Below are positions 54,601-64,000 of a stretch of 64,000 nucleotides of DNA, one piece after another. The translations under genes and the position numbers were made by a program. The notes beneath the pieces are model-generated. The model had not been told where the DNA came from. It made no database searches and saw only the letters and a list, made by a program, of their open reading frames with translations. The DNA is from Aquilaria yunnanensis (lineage: Eukaryota; Streptophyta; Magnoliopsida; Malvales; Thymelaeaceae), in NCBI GenBank assembly GCA_039654915.1, contig CM077598.1, positions 71,266,041 through 71,330,040 of the forward strand. Direction: 5' to 3'. Each line of letters starts with the position of its first letter. Position 1 is the stretch's first letter.

Positions 54601-57128
54601 TGATAGTAAAAAGCAAGCTGCCCGGCTACCACGTTGCAGATTTGGAGGAAACCTTCCAAAAGCTCAGAGCCTTCGGGATTCGCCTTAACCCCGAGAAGTG
54701 TATCTTCGGGGTGACGTCGGGAAAATTCCTTGGGTACATGGTATCCGAAAGAGGCATCGACGCCAATCCTGAGAAGATTAAGGCTCTGCTTGAGTTCCGA
54801 ACTCCTGCCACAGTTAAAGACGTGCAGAGACTAACCAGAAGAATAACCTCTCTGAGCAGGTTTATTTCCAGGTACGGAGATAGGTGTAGACCTTTCTTCA
54901 AAGTCCTCACAAAGGCAGCAAAGATGGAAGGCGACCTCGGAAGAAACAATCATCCCTGGGATGAAGATTGCCAAAAGGCCTGGGAAGAACTCAAAGTCTA
55001 CCTGGCCAGCCTGCCGACTCTGCGACAACCTCGGGAGGGAGAACCCCTCGTACTGTACCTCGCCGTCACAGAAAAGGCCGTGAGCTCGGTCCTGATAAAA
55101 GAAGAAGGGCCGAAATAATGGCCGGTCTACTACGTCAGCAAGTCCCTGCATGGCGCCGAAGTCAGGTACCCTTTGCTTCAAAAAGCTATATACGCCTTGG
55201 TGCTTGCAGGAAGAAGACTGCGACCATATTTCCAGGCTCACCCCATCATCGTCCGAAGTAGTCTACCACTACGGGATGTTATGAAGAGAGTTGATCATTC
55301 GGGAAGGCTCTCCAAGTGGTGCATAGAGCTTGGCGAACACAAAATCACGTATGAGCCTCGGAATGCCATAAAAGCCCAAGCATTGGCAGATTTTATCGCC
55401 GAAATACCCACCACTGAGGAGAACCACTCAGATCCGAAAGAAGGTGAGCCAGAATGGACCTTGCATGTTGACGGAGCCTCGGGGTCCGAACACCAGGGAG
55501 CTGGAATAGTTATCAGAGGACCCGAAGGCCTAGAGGTGATGAAGGCTATCAAGTTCAGCTTCAACGTCACCAATAATGTGGCTGAGTATGAAGCCCTCAT
55601 AGCGGGATTACGCTTGGCCAGAAAGATTGGCATGAGAAACTTAAGGGCTCACAGCGATTCCCAGCTGGTAGTTCGACAGACAGCAGGGGATTATGGGGCG
55701 AAGGACCCAATCTTGGCAAAATACCACGAGCTGGTAACAAAACTCATCCAAGAGTTTGACGCCGTGCGGATCGAAAATGTACCCCGGCGGAATAACACTG
55801 AGGCAGATTGCTTAGCGAAGTCCAAAACATACACCGAGGTGCTAGAAAATCCAAGCATCTCCGTGCTAAGCGTAACGACCTCGGGAATGGGGTGGAAGGA
55901 CCCCATAAAGAGATACCTCGCAGAGAATGAGCTTCCCGAAGACGCCGGCAATGCTGCAAGACTGCGAAGATGCGCCGGAAGATTCTTCCTGATTGGTGAA
56001 GAGTTATATCGGGAAGGATATGCAAATCCGCTGCAGAGATGTGTGGGCGAAGAGGATACTGAGATGGTCCTCGAAGAAGTCCACGAAGGCATGTGCGGCT
56101 CGCACATTGGAACTGATGCCCTTGCAGCAGTGATACTCCGCCAAGGATACTTCTGGCCTACCCTGAGAAAGGACGCAAGGCAGTTCGTCTAGAAGTGCGG
56201 TAGTTGCCAGAGACATGCAAAAATCCAGAGGATACCCTCGGAAATGGTAACGTCGGCAGACTATCCTTGGCCCTTCGCAGTCTGGGGTATAGACCTCATT
56301 GGGCCACTCCCCACAGCGCCCGGAGGTGTGAAATTCTGCGTGGTAGCAGTGGACTATTTCTCAAAGTGGGTAGAGGCAGAACCACTAGCAACTATCTCGG
56401 CAAAAGAAGTGCAGAAGTTCGTATGGAAAAACATCGTATGCAGATTTGGCATACCGAGGGTACTAGTAGCCGATAATGGATCCCAGTTCATAGACAAAGG
56501 ATTCCAGGAATTCATCAGCGACCTCGGAATAAAGATGCACTTCGCCCCAGTAGCTCACCCCCAAAGCAATGGGCAGGTGGAAGTATCAAACAGGACCATA
56601 AAAGATGGCCTGAAAAAGAGACTTGGGGAAGCCAAGGGGAAATGGCCAGGAGAACTCCAAAGTGTATTGTGGAGCTACCGAACGACGCCACGAAGAGCCA
56701 CAGGGGAAACTCCCTTCTCACTCGTCTTCGGAACAGAGGCCATTATCCCAATAGAGATAGTTCAGCCTTCAATACGAGTGCAAGTATTTGATGAAGGCGG
56801 AAACGACCTGGGTCTGAGAACTAAGCTCGACCTTGTGGCCGAACACAGAGAAATAGCCGAGCTGAGAAGAAAAGCTTTCCAGCAAAGAGTGGCCGTGGCT
56901 ATCAACTTAAAAGCCAGGCCAAAAGAAATCAAAAAAGGAGACCTCGTTCTCCGAAAGGCCGACTTTGCACCCCGAAGGCCCTCTCACGGAGTACTTCGCG
57001 CAAATTGGGAAGGACCTTATCTGGTTCTCGCCGAAGTACGAAAAGGCGTGTACAAGCTTGGCGACGCCGAAGGCGTAGAATTAAAAAACACTTGGCATTC
57101 AGACGCCCTGAAAAAATTCTACGCCTAA
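51630..57128 (+). pseudogene. Tat-4 gag-pol, two stop codons
   Basis: Same length and frame as Tat-3 gag-pol from the ATG at 51630. Two C-to-T changes create stops: TAA at 55116-55118 (Gln, between RT and RNase H) and TAG at 56190-56192 (Gln, in the integrase zinc finger). The gag knuckle has also lost its last Cys (TGC to TAC near 53092). RT YVDD, RNase H and integrase residues remain. Gag, protease and RT could still be made from this copy. Confidence 0.95.
51664..51681 (+). other. Primer-binding site, Tat-4
   Basis: TGGCGCCGTCTGTGGGA plus one base, two bases after the LTR. Confidence 0.85.
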
Positions 57129-57274
57129 GGTTGAGCGGAGGAGATATATTGTACAAGAAATATTCTAAGTACAGAATGGTCTGGAGAAGAATGGTCTTGA
57201 GAAAATTTTTAAGTATACCAAATTGTCCAGGACAAAATTCCGCGAAGGTGCTCGCCACGAAAAAAGCAGATATG

Positions 57275-57780
57275 ACTTCCTGAAGTCCGTTGAGCCACTA
57301 TGCTCGGGAAAAATGGGAAACAAGAATCTTGCAAAAGTACTCGGCATAATCAGTGCAGAGAAAATTTTCCGAACACCCTTGAGCGAACATGCTCGGGAAA
57401 AAGGGAAAGCAAGAATCTCGCAAAAGTACACGCTAAAACAAAAGCAGAGGTAATTTCCAAACACCCTTGAGCGAGCGTGCTCGGGAAAAAGGGAATGAAC
57501 AATCTCTTGAAAATTTTCCTAAGTCCCTTGAGCAAATATGCTCGGGACAATAGGAAGACAGAAAAATTTGGCTGAAGGTTTTCCGAAGGCCCTTGAGCGA
57601 ACATGTTCGGGATAAAAGGAAACAAAAAGCCTGCTAAAAGACTTAGCCAAATTTTTACAAACTTTCCAGAAAGTCTCTTGAGCGAGCACGCTCGGGACAA
57701 AAGAAGGTAAAAAGTTTCTTTGGTTGCAGGTTTTCCGAAAGTCTCTTGAAGTAAACGTGTTCGGGACAGTGGAAATGAAG
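57275..57780 (+). repeat. Palindromic array after pol, Tat-4 (7 units)
   Basis: Same seven-unit array as Tat-3, with base changes such as CGAGCGTGCTCG at about 57473. Confidence 0.82.
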
Positions 57781-57899
57781 AAACTTGTAAGAAAGGACTT
57801 AGCCGAAAAGATTGTTCATTTAGAGCAAACGCTGCCTTACAAAAGAAGTGTCCAAAGAAGGAGCACGAAGGAGAAAAATAAGAGGAGCCCTAAAACAAA

Positions 57900-60248
57900 C
57901 TAGGGAGAGCCGGGCGGACGAAGACCAGGAAGCTTCAGATGCTCGACCTTGGACCACTGCCACCGAGGTCCCTCAGGAATATTTAGGCCCTCCAGAAAAG
58001 AGAGGTCCAAATCTGGGAACCTCTGCAGCACCTGGTGCCGAGCGAGGCAGAAGCCGTCCTGAAAGGCGACCTTGGCCATGTCATCAGAAGTACATTTTTG
58101 AATGCCAAGGACATTGACCTCATCCCTCAGCTCAGCAACCTCCTCTTCGAGCTCGCTTATCCCCAGCGTCTCTCCGGACTCCTTCTTCAGAGCCTCGACC
58201 TCGGCTTGAAGAGCATTGTTCTCGTCCGTCAACCTCGACGCAAGACTGTCGGAAACAGCCTTGTCCTTGACAAGATCTTCGTTGGCGGCGAGCAGCCCCT
58301 TTACTTGGTCGCCGAGGTCGGCAATCTTCCGGGAGGAGTCCTTTTCAAGTTCTTCTCTTTCCTTCGAGAACTCCTCCCGAACGGCAGCAAGTTGCTGAGA
58401 ACAATCCGCTGTCAGCTGCTGGTTGCTGGCGATCACCTTCGCAAGCGAAGCCTTCGCTTCACTGAGTTCCCGCGAAGTCGCATCCTTGGAGGCAGCCTGT
58501 CTGGCCACCCGAACTCGGAGATAACCAGCGTACTCCAGCAGCTACGGCAAGGCAAAAGTCCAGGTTAGTACAAGTCTAAACACTTAGAAAATTGAGGAAA
58601 AAAGTGTAAAGACTATACCTGAGCAGCATGCTCGGTGACTTTTGCGGCGAGGGTATTATCCCCCGGGTGAGCCGCCGCAATGGCCCGGAAGGAGGCGTCA
58701 GTGGTGATCCCCTTCCAAATCTCTTTTGTCATCTTCGGACAATCGTCGGAGAACAAATTCATATCCTCCGTGATTGTCCAAAAGGGCTCCAAGGGGATCT
58801 TCCCCTCAGGGATTGTGGCATCGCGCAGGGCCCGTTTCCTCTCATGAATGGCCCTCCAGCCAGCAGTAAGAGGCTCCCTTGAAAGTGAGAAGGAAGTTAG
58901 GAGCAGAAGAAAAATTTGCGAAAGGAAAAGGAGCTGAACTTCGCCTAAAGGCATACCTGGAGGAACCTCGGAGATAGTGTCCTCGGGATCCTCGGGCCCC
59001 TCGGAAGAAAGACCCTTACCCTTCTGCCGGTACCGCTCCTCGGCGGTGGGTACTTCTACCACTACAGTGTTTCTGGGGGCCTCGAGGTCGAGAGGAGGCA
59101 CCTCGGCGGAAGTAGCGGGGACCTCGGCCGGTGGAATTTCAACAAGACCAGCGTCTTCGCCAGCTTCTTCTTCCAAAAGCTCTGGCTGAGAAGGCTGGAG
59201 AGCCTTCCTAGCTCGCTTCACCGAGGGTCCCGCCCCTGTCGTCTTCCTTCTTCGGGAAGCCGCCTTCTTTGTCTGCTCCCCCTTCTCCACTTGGCCAGAA
59301 AAGAGGGCCTTGTAATAAGCGGCAGCCCCATCGCCCATCTCTGAAAAAGAGAAGAAATATCAGCGTAAGTCCGAGGAAAAAGTATAAAGGGATGGAAGAT
59401 TACTCACTTTCGGCAAAAGTTTCGAAAGAAGTCTCCCCCTTAAGGAGCTTGACCAGCCAGGAGTCGTTCCCGGCGATGGCGGGAGCGGGCATATTGAGGT
59501 CGGTCACGTGCTCCTTAACCACTTTCAGCTCCCGAAGGACTTCTTCGGTCATCAACCTCCAGTTGATAGGAAAGGGGTAAAGAGCACGAGGAGAGACCTC
59601 GGGAGCCCAGTCAGCGACTGCCCGAATGCGGGCGTCGAAATCCGCGAACACGGAAGCCAACGGTGGGGTCAGCAACATCCTCGGATCAACGACGTCTGCG
59701 TTCAGCACTCCCTGAGCCCATCTGGTCGGGACACCAGACCAGTTCTTATCCACCTTGAGGAAAAAGAACTTAGGCTGCCACCCCCGCCAGCTATCCTTCG
59801 TGTCGAAGGTGAAGGTGAATTTTTTTCTCCCGGATCCCCGAGGCAGCAGAAAATAGAAGCCACCCTTCGGGACCACATAGAGCTTGTAGTACTGCATGAA
59901 AATGATGAAGTGGGGCTCTATCCCGAACACGCCACACATGCAGAGGTAGGCGTTAAAATAGCAGTACGCGTTCGGGGGAAGCTGGTTCACAGCAATGCCA
60001 TGGAATTGGCAGAACTCGCAAACCACCTTCGGGGGAGGATACCGAAGTCCGGCCTTCAGTTGGGCTCGGAAGACGGTAACCTCGTCGCCACGATTTGAAA
60101 AAGCAAAATGGCTAGAATGAGGCAGTCTGGTCACAGCGTAAGACGGAAGAAAGAATTTTTTCTTCCACCTCTCTAGTTTTTCGGGGGTGGTACAGCAAGG
60201 ATGGGCCAGAAGAGGTTTCCAGCTCTCGGGAACAGGCATCGCAGACAT
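57900..60248 (-). pseudogene. Tat-4 antisense gene, open but with a damaged splice site
   Basis: Minus-strand exons by homology: 60248-59408, 59340-58957, 58878-58619 and 58541-57900. No stop in any exon. The acceptor of intron 2 reads TTTCAA|GGGAG where Tat-3 has TTTCAG|GGGAG (around 58879). Use of the AG one base downstream would shift the frame. Retaining this 78-nt intron would keep the frame open and insert 26 mostly hydrophobic residues. Otherwise as in Tat-3. Confidence 0.82.
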
Positions 60249-60535
60249 GAAAAAGAGTTTGAGATGGAAAAGAAAATAGTTTCCAGAAAAAACTCAGAAG
60301 ACGAGTTTGGAAAAAACAACAGTTTTCCAGAAAAACTCAGAAGAAAAGAGGAATCAGAGTACTCTGAAAATCAAAACCCACCAAAAGATTTGCCTGAGGA
60401 CGCCGCCGTGAAAGTTGGTAGGAAAAAGATCTGATTAAAGAAGCTCCGCCACAGAAAGCAAGATAAAACGCAAGAACAGAGGGCAGAGCAGAAAAAGAGC
60501 AGAAAAACAGTAAGTGGGACTTATGATGGAATGGG

Positions 60536-60680
60536 CTATTTATAGGCCAAAGGTGGGTAACCGAAAGAACATCATAAGTACCCATTGGAGGCGAACCGTC
60601 GCCGTAATTGCCCGCTGCACCCGAAAAGGCGCGCCCTCTGTAAATGACGCGCCTCTCCTCCAATGGCAAGAAGCCACGTG
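60536..60680 (-). promoter_or_regulatory. Promoter of the Tat-4 antisense gene
   Basis: CTATAAATAG (minus strand, 60545-60536) and CACGTG (60675-60680), the same 130-bp spacing as in Tat-2. Confidence 0.6.
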
Positions 60681-60839
60681 TCAACCGCTGCGCAGAAATG
60701 GGGGACGTGCCTCCCCAAACGTGCCTGGAAAACCGGGACACGCCTCCTGATCGGGACACGTCGTTTGACATCCCTGAGAAATGGAGACGCGCCGCTCAGT
60801 CTGACACGCTTGGCCATCAGACCTGCAGAAATAAAAAGC

Positions 60840-60995
60840 AGGCCACCTCGAGGACACCAAGAGACAGGCTATGGCTGAACAGCCCATGACTTTTGGGCAA
60901 GAGGTGTATCTTCGGTACAGGCTTTGCCTCGGAGACACCAAAGAATAGGCCAAGGCCGAACAGCCCAGACCCTCGGGCAAAAGGTGCGACCTCGG
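60840..60995 (+). repeat. Short tandem repeat before the 3' LTR, Tat-4
   Basis: Same two roughly 80-bp units as in Tat-3. Confidence 0.55.
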
Positions 60996-61051
60996 AACAG
61001 GTTATGCTTCCCAACAAGACTCCCAACGGCAACCTCGGAAAGAGATGCAAA

Positions 61052-61088
61052 CCGAAGTCTTCACTTCGGCTTTCCAGAGGGGGGCATG
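61052..61088 (+). other. Stem-loop and polypurine tract, Tat-4
   Basis: CCGAAGT, CTTC, ACTTCGG (61052-61069) and GAGGGGGGCATG (61077-61088). Confidence 0.8.
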
Positions 61089-61955
61089 TGATAGCCAAAG
61101 GCTGTCGCCTCAATCTGGCCGAATACCCTGCCACAACAACGGCCAGAAGAACTGGCGCTTCCCGGGAATAGGTGGAATCATGCACCTCGGGAGATAGCCT
61201 GAGAGCTCCGAGCCTCGGCACGCCAGTAAAACTTGAGGACTCCATTCGCCCCCCAAGGTTGTGAACAACGCGCCTTCAGAAAAGTGGCACCAGACATTGC
61301 TGCCCGAATATGATATCCCCGAAGGCGGAACCCCTTGGAACTGGGAACCCCCGAACTGAGGGTAGGCTTCCCGAAGAGGCTCTGTCCGAACTAGAGGACG
61401 ACCTAGCCCAGGGACCTCGGGAGTACGGCAGGCGCATTTAAGGAAGCATTTAAGGAAGCCTCTGACACGTCCCACCACAGACGTAAAAAGTCGCCCTGAC
61501 GCGCAGACGCCATCAGAATCATATCATGGCCCATCTCAGCACAAGGCTCGAGGCCATCTAGTTACCAACTATCTGTCCCCTACGCCCAGACGTTCAGGAG
61601 CATCCGACCGCACACGTGTCATGATCTGAACGGGCTAGGTATTCCTATATATACAGGAAATAAATACTTGACAGGAGGTTGGCAGGCCGGATATACAGCT
61701 CCCACACCCTGAGAAAATACCAGGCGAGACTTTTCTGCCTTTCTCTTTGAGCTAGTGACTTTCTCCTTCTTCCGGCCACCACTGACTTGGGCGTCGGAGG
61801 CTCCCCCCCCGGAAAAACACTCCGGGGGCCTCCTAACCCTGTTTACCAGCTTTTCAGGTACTCTCCTTGGGGCGATCCACCTTCCAGGCGTTCTTCCTCC
61901 TAGAAGTCTCCTCAACAGTCATCATGACTCACAACGATGAGGCCTTAGGCCATCA
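61089..61955 (+). repeat. Tat-4 3' LTR (867 bp)
   Basis: Ends TTAGGCCATCA, then target copy CCAAG. Confidence 0.97.
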
Positions 61956-61960
61956 CCAAG

Positions 61961-63655
61961 GAAGGGGAGTGGATTGTATGAGGTAAATAAAGATACCTCC
62001 CTCCAAGCACAACTTTCGGCACTCACTAGCATGGTAGCCAATTTGTCAAAAAATCAAGATAAAGTGAAATTGCAACAAGCCATGGCTAGTGAAGATGTGG
62101 ATGAAGTGCAAGATGTGAAATTTGTGGGTCATCGGAATCCCTACCCACCCAAGCAATGATGAGGTAACTTCTTCCCAAGGAGTCGGCAACATGAAGGATT
62201 CAACTACTCAAATCCGAAAGGTGCTATGCAACCGTAAGGTGAGATCTCTAATGAAGCAGAAGCATCTTTGAAAGATTTCATGAAGGGTATGATGGGAGAG
62301 TTCATGCATGAAGTGAGGGGGATGGCAAGTGGACAAAACAAAAAGATCGGTGCATTGGAGGATGAGATGAAGACGATGCAAGCTAATACTCAAGCATCAA
62401 TCAAGAATTTGGAGACATAAATGGGTCAACTAGCAACTTCTATGTAGCAACTCCAAAAAGGAAAGTTCATACCTAGTGATATGGATGTCAACCCAAGGGA
62501 GTCTTGCCAAGCTATTACTCTTAAAAGTGGGAAAAATGTGGTAACTCAAACTAAGGAGCCACCCATTCAAGAAGAATATCCTCTCCGAGGGCCCACCTCA
62601 TTGGAGAATATTGGCGATGTTCAAGTGTCATCACCTACAAGTGAGGAAGCTAGCTCAAAGGTCAAGGCTAAAAATGTACCCACACAAGAGGAAGCACCCA
62701 AGCATATTCCTACCCTTCCATACCCCAAAAGGTTCAAGCCCAAGAAGGGAGGATACTGAATTTATGAGGTTTCTAGAAATATTCAAAAAATTGGAGATTA
62801 ACATTCCCTTCTTGGAAGCACTAAATCAAATGCCCTCTTATGCCAAGTTCCTCAAGGAGTTGATCACTAAAAAGAGGAAGTTCCTTGATAATGAGCTCAT
62901 TTTGATGAAAGAAGAAGCAAGTGCCATCATTCAAAGGAAGATGCCTCAAAAACTCAAGAACTCGGGGAGCTTTACTATTCCCCTAGATAGTGGGTCATTC
63001 CATTGTGACAAGGCTTTATGTGATCTCGGGGATAGTATTAACTTGATGCCCTTATCCATTTGTAGGAGCCTTGGCCTTGGAGAGGTGAAGCCTTCATCTA
63101 TTTGTCTTCAATTGGCAGATAGGTCATTCACATTCCCAAAAGGTGTTTTCGAGGATGTATTAGTTAAAGTTGGCAAATTTATATTTCCGGTAGACTTTGT
63201 GGTGTTGGATATGGAGCAAGACCAGAGCATGCCGATCATACTTGGGAGACCATTCCTTGCCACCGGGAAGGCCGTCATAGATGTGGAAAAAGGTAATCTC
63301 ACCTTGAGAGATAATAATCAGGAAATTACTTTTAATCTTGCTCAAGCCATGAAATCTATTGATGATGAGGTGCCCAAGTGTTATATGATTGATGTGATTG
63401 ATTCTTGTATTGAAGAGAAAAGAGATTTCTTGCTATAAAGGATCCTATTGGAAGAGCTCTAGTGTTTGGAAATGCATGTAGTGGGGAAGACCATGAAGTG
63501 ATGAGCACTTTGACAACTCTTGATTCTTGTGGGAAGTTGCAAACTCCAAGAAAAAGGGTAGAACAACTTTTTTCTTGTGATTTCAAGGAAGAGCTCAAGT
63601 TGGAGTTAAAGTCATTACCAAAAGATCTTAGGTATGTTTATCTGGGCAATTAAGG
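61961..63655 (+). pseudogene. Athila gag end and protease
   Basis: Gag resumes in the same frame as before Tat-4 (GLYEVNKDTSLQAQ) and meets stops at 62157 and several points to 62450. A second open part (62481-62759) is followed by a frame change. From about 62760 the protease precursor is open to 63438: IFKKLEINIPFLEALNQMP, then LCDLGDSINLMP, where DLG takes the place of DTG as is usual in Athila, and PIILGRPFLATG, the flap-end region. A further spacer runs to 63655. Confidence 0.88.
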
Positions 63656-64000
63656 ATCCCTCCCGGTGATTATTTCTTCTACATTGACCACTTTGGAGGG
63701 AGAAAAATTGATTCGAGTTTTGAGGGACCATAGAGAGGCGATAGCTTGGTCCATCTCCGACATCAAGGGAATTAGCCCAGAAATTTACATGCACAAAATT
63801 CTTATGGAAGATAACTTTAAGCCTTCCGTTGAAGCTCAAAGAAGGTTAAATCCGAAGATGGAGGAAGTGGTCAAGGAGGAGATTGTGAAATTACTCAATG
63901 CCGGTATTATATATCCAATTCTGGATTCTCAATGGGTGAGTCCGGTGCAAGTGGTGCCTAAGAAGTGCGGTATAACCGTGGTGGGCAACAATAATAATGA
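63656..64000 (+). pseudogene. Athila reverse transcriptase, start only
   Basis: The frame reads LRDHREAIAWSISDIKGISP, then LNPKMEEVVKEEIVKLLNAG and WVSPVQVVPKK, the N-terminal fingers of Athila RT. It is cut by the window end, so its condition beyond is unknown. Confidence 0.85.

Larger units (their letters stand above)
50795..61955 (+). mobile_element. Tat-4: near-identical sister of Tat-3, lightly damaged (11.16 kb)
   Basis: CCAAG target duplications flank it (50790-50794 and 61956-61960). Almost every feature sits at the Tat-3 coordinate plus 26905 or 26906. LTRs differ at about 10 of 867 positions. Two stops in pol and one broken splice site separate it from Tat-3. Confidence 0.96.
38169..64000 (+). 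mobile_element. Athila-lineage element, interrupted, runs past window end
   Basis: Own segments: 38169-39064, 49239-50794 and 61961-64000. It starts TGTTAAG and its LTR ends ACAACA at 49762, followed by a tRNA-Asp type primer site, gag, protease and the start of RT. Tekay-2 is inserted in its 5' LTR and Tat-4 in its gag. GGAGG at 38164-38168 should be its left target copy. Confidence 0.9.

Noticed and set aside
1..64000. Host genes, tRNA or rRNA genes, DNA transposons, LINEs
   Set aside because: All coding similarity I could recognise belongs to the LTR elements listed; the tRNA-like words are primer-binding sites. No terminal inverted repeats with 2-, 3- or 8-bp duplications were found.

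Overview
The window is 64 kb of plant nuclear DNA made of nested LTR retrotransposons. I see no host gene, rRNA or tRNA gene. The evidence for a plant is threefold: three plant-specific Ty3/gypsy lineages (Tat, Athila and a chromovirus of Tekay/Del type), primer sites complementary to plant initiator-Met and Asp tRNAs, and 5-bp target duplications. It is a flowering plant with a repeat-rich genome; species and chromosome cannot be read from the sequence.

Layout, outermost first. (1) Tekay-1, minus strand, is the left-hand host element: RT/PR/gag end at 10416-11728, gag middle at 23562-23889, gag start at 35050-35746, PBS at 35870-35881 and 5' LTR at 35887-37789; its 3' part lies left of the window. 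Three Tat elements have split it: Tat-1 (up to 10415, in RT), Tat-2 (11729-23561, target repeat TGCAC, in the gag zinc knuckle) and Tat-3 (23890-35049, target repeat GACAT, in gag). (2) At 37790 an oppositely oriented Tekay-type LTR (Tekay-3) starts inside the Tekay-1 LTR. (3) At 38169 an Athila element (plus strand) starts inside that LTR and runs out of the window at 64000. (4) A full Tekay element (Tekay-2, minus, 39065-49233, target repeat GGCAT) sits in the Athila 5' LTR. (5) Tat-4 (50795-61955, target repeat CCAAG) sits in Athila gag. A solo Tat LTR (15331-16300, target repeat GACGC) lies inside the RT of Tat-2.

The four Tat elements share one plan: LTR, PBS, gag-pro-RT-RNaseH-INT on the plus strand, an array of palindromic repeats, an antisense gene on the minus strand, a short tandem repeat, polypurine tract and LTR. 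Tat-3 has an uninterrupted gag-pol of 1832 codons and an undamaged antisense gene. Its two LTRs differ at about 6 of 867 positions by hand comparison, all C/T or G/A; Tat-4 differs at about 10 and Tat-2 at about 40 of 858. So Tat-3 is youngest, Tat-4 slightly older, Tat-2 clearly older.

The main finding is that the antisense gene of the Tat elements is a spliced gene. Four exons and three short GT-AG introns occur at the same places and phases (1, 1, 0) in all four copies. Exon 1 is always 832 nt from the shared ATG and exon 3 always 260 nt, exons 2 and 4 change only by multiples of three, and the introns vary freely in length. It has its own TATA box and, in three copies, a CACGTG box resembling the pair in the LTR promoter. 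Other new-looking structure: gag begins inside the LTR and is read through the primer-binding site; a covarying hairpin lies in the mRNA leader and another at the LTR/PBS junction; stem-loops lie before the polypurine tracts; and the unrelated Athila and Tekay LTRs share a CGACGCGTCG-centred palindrome.
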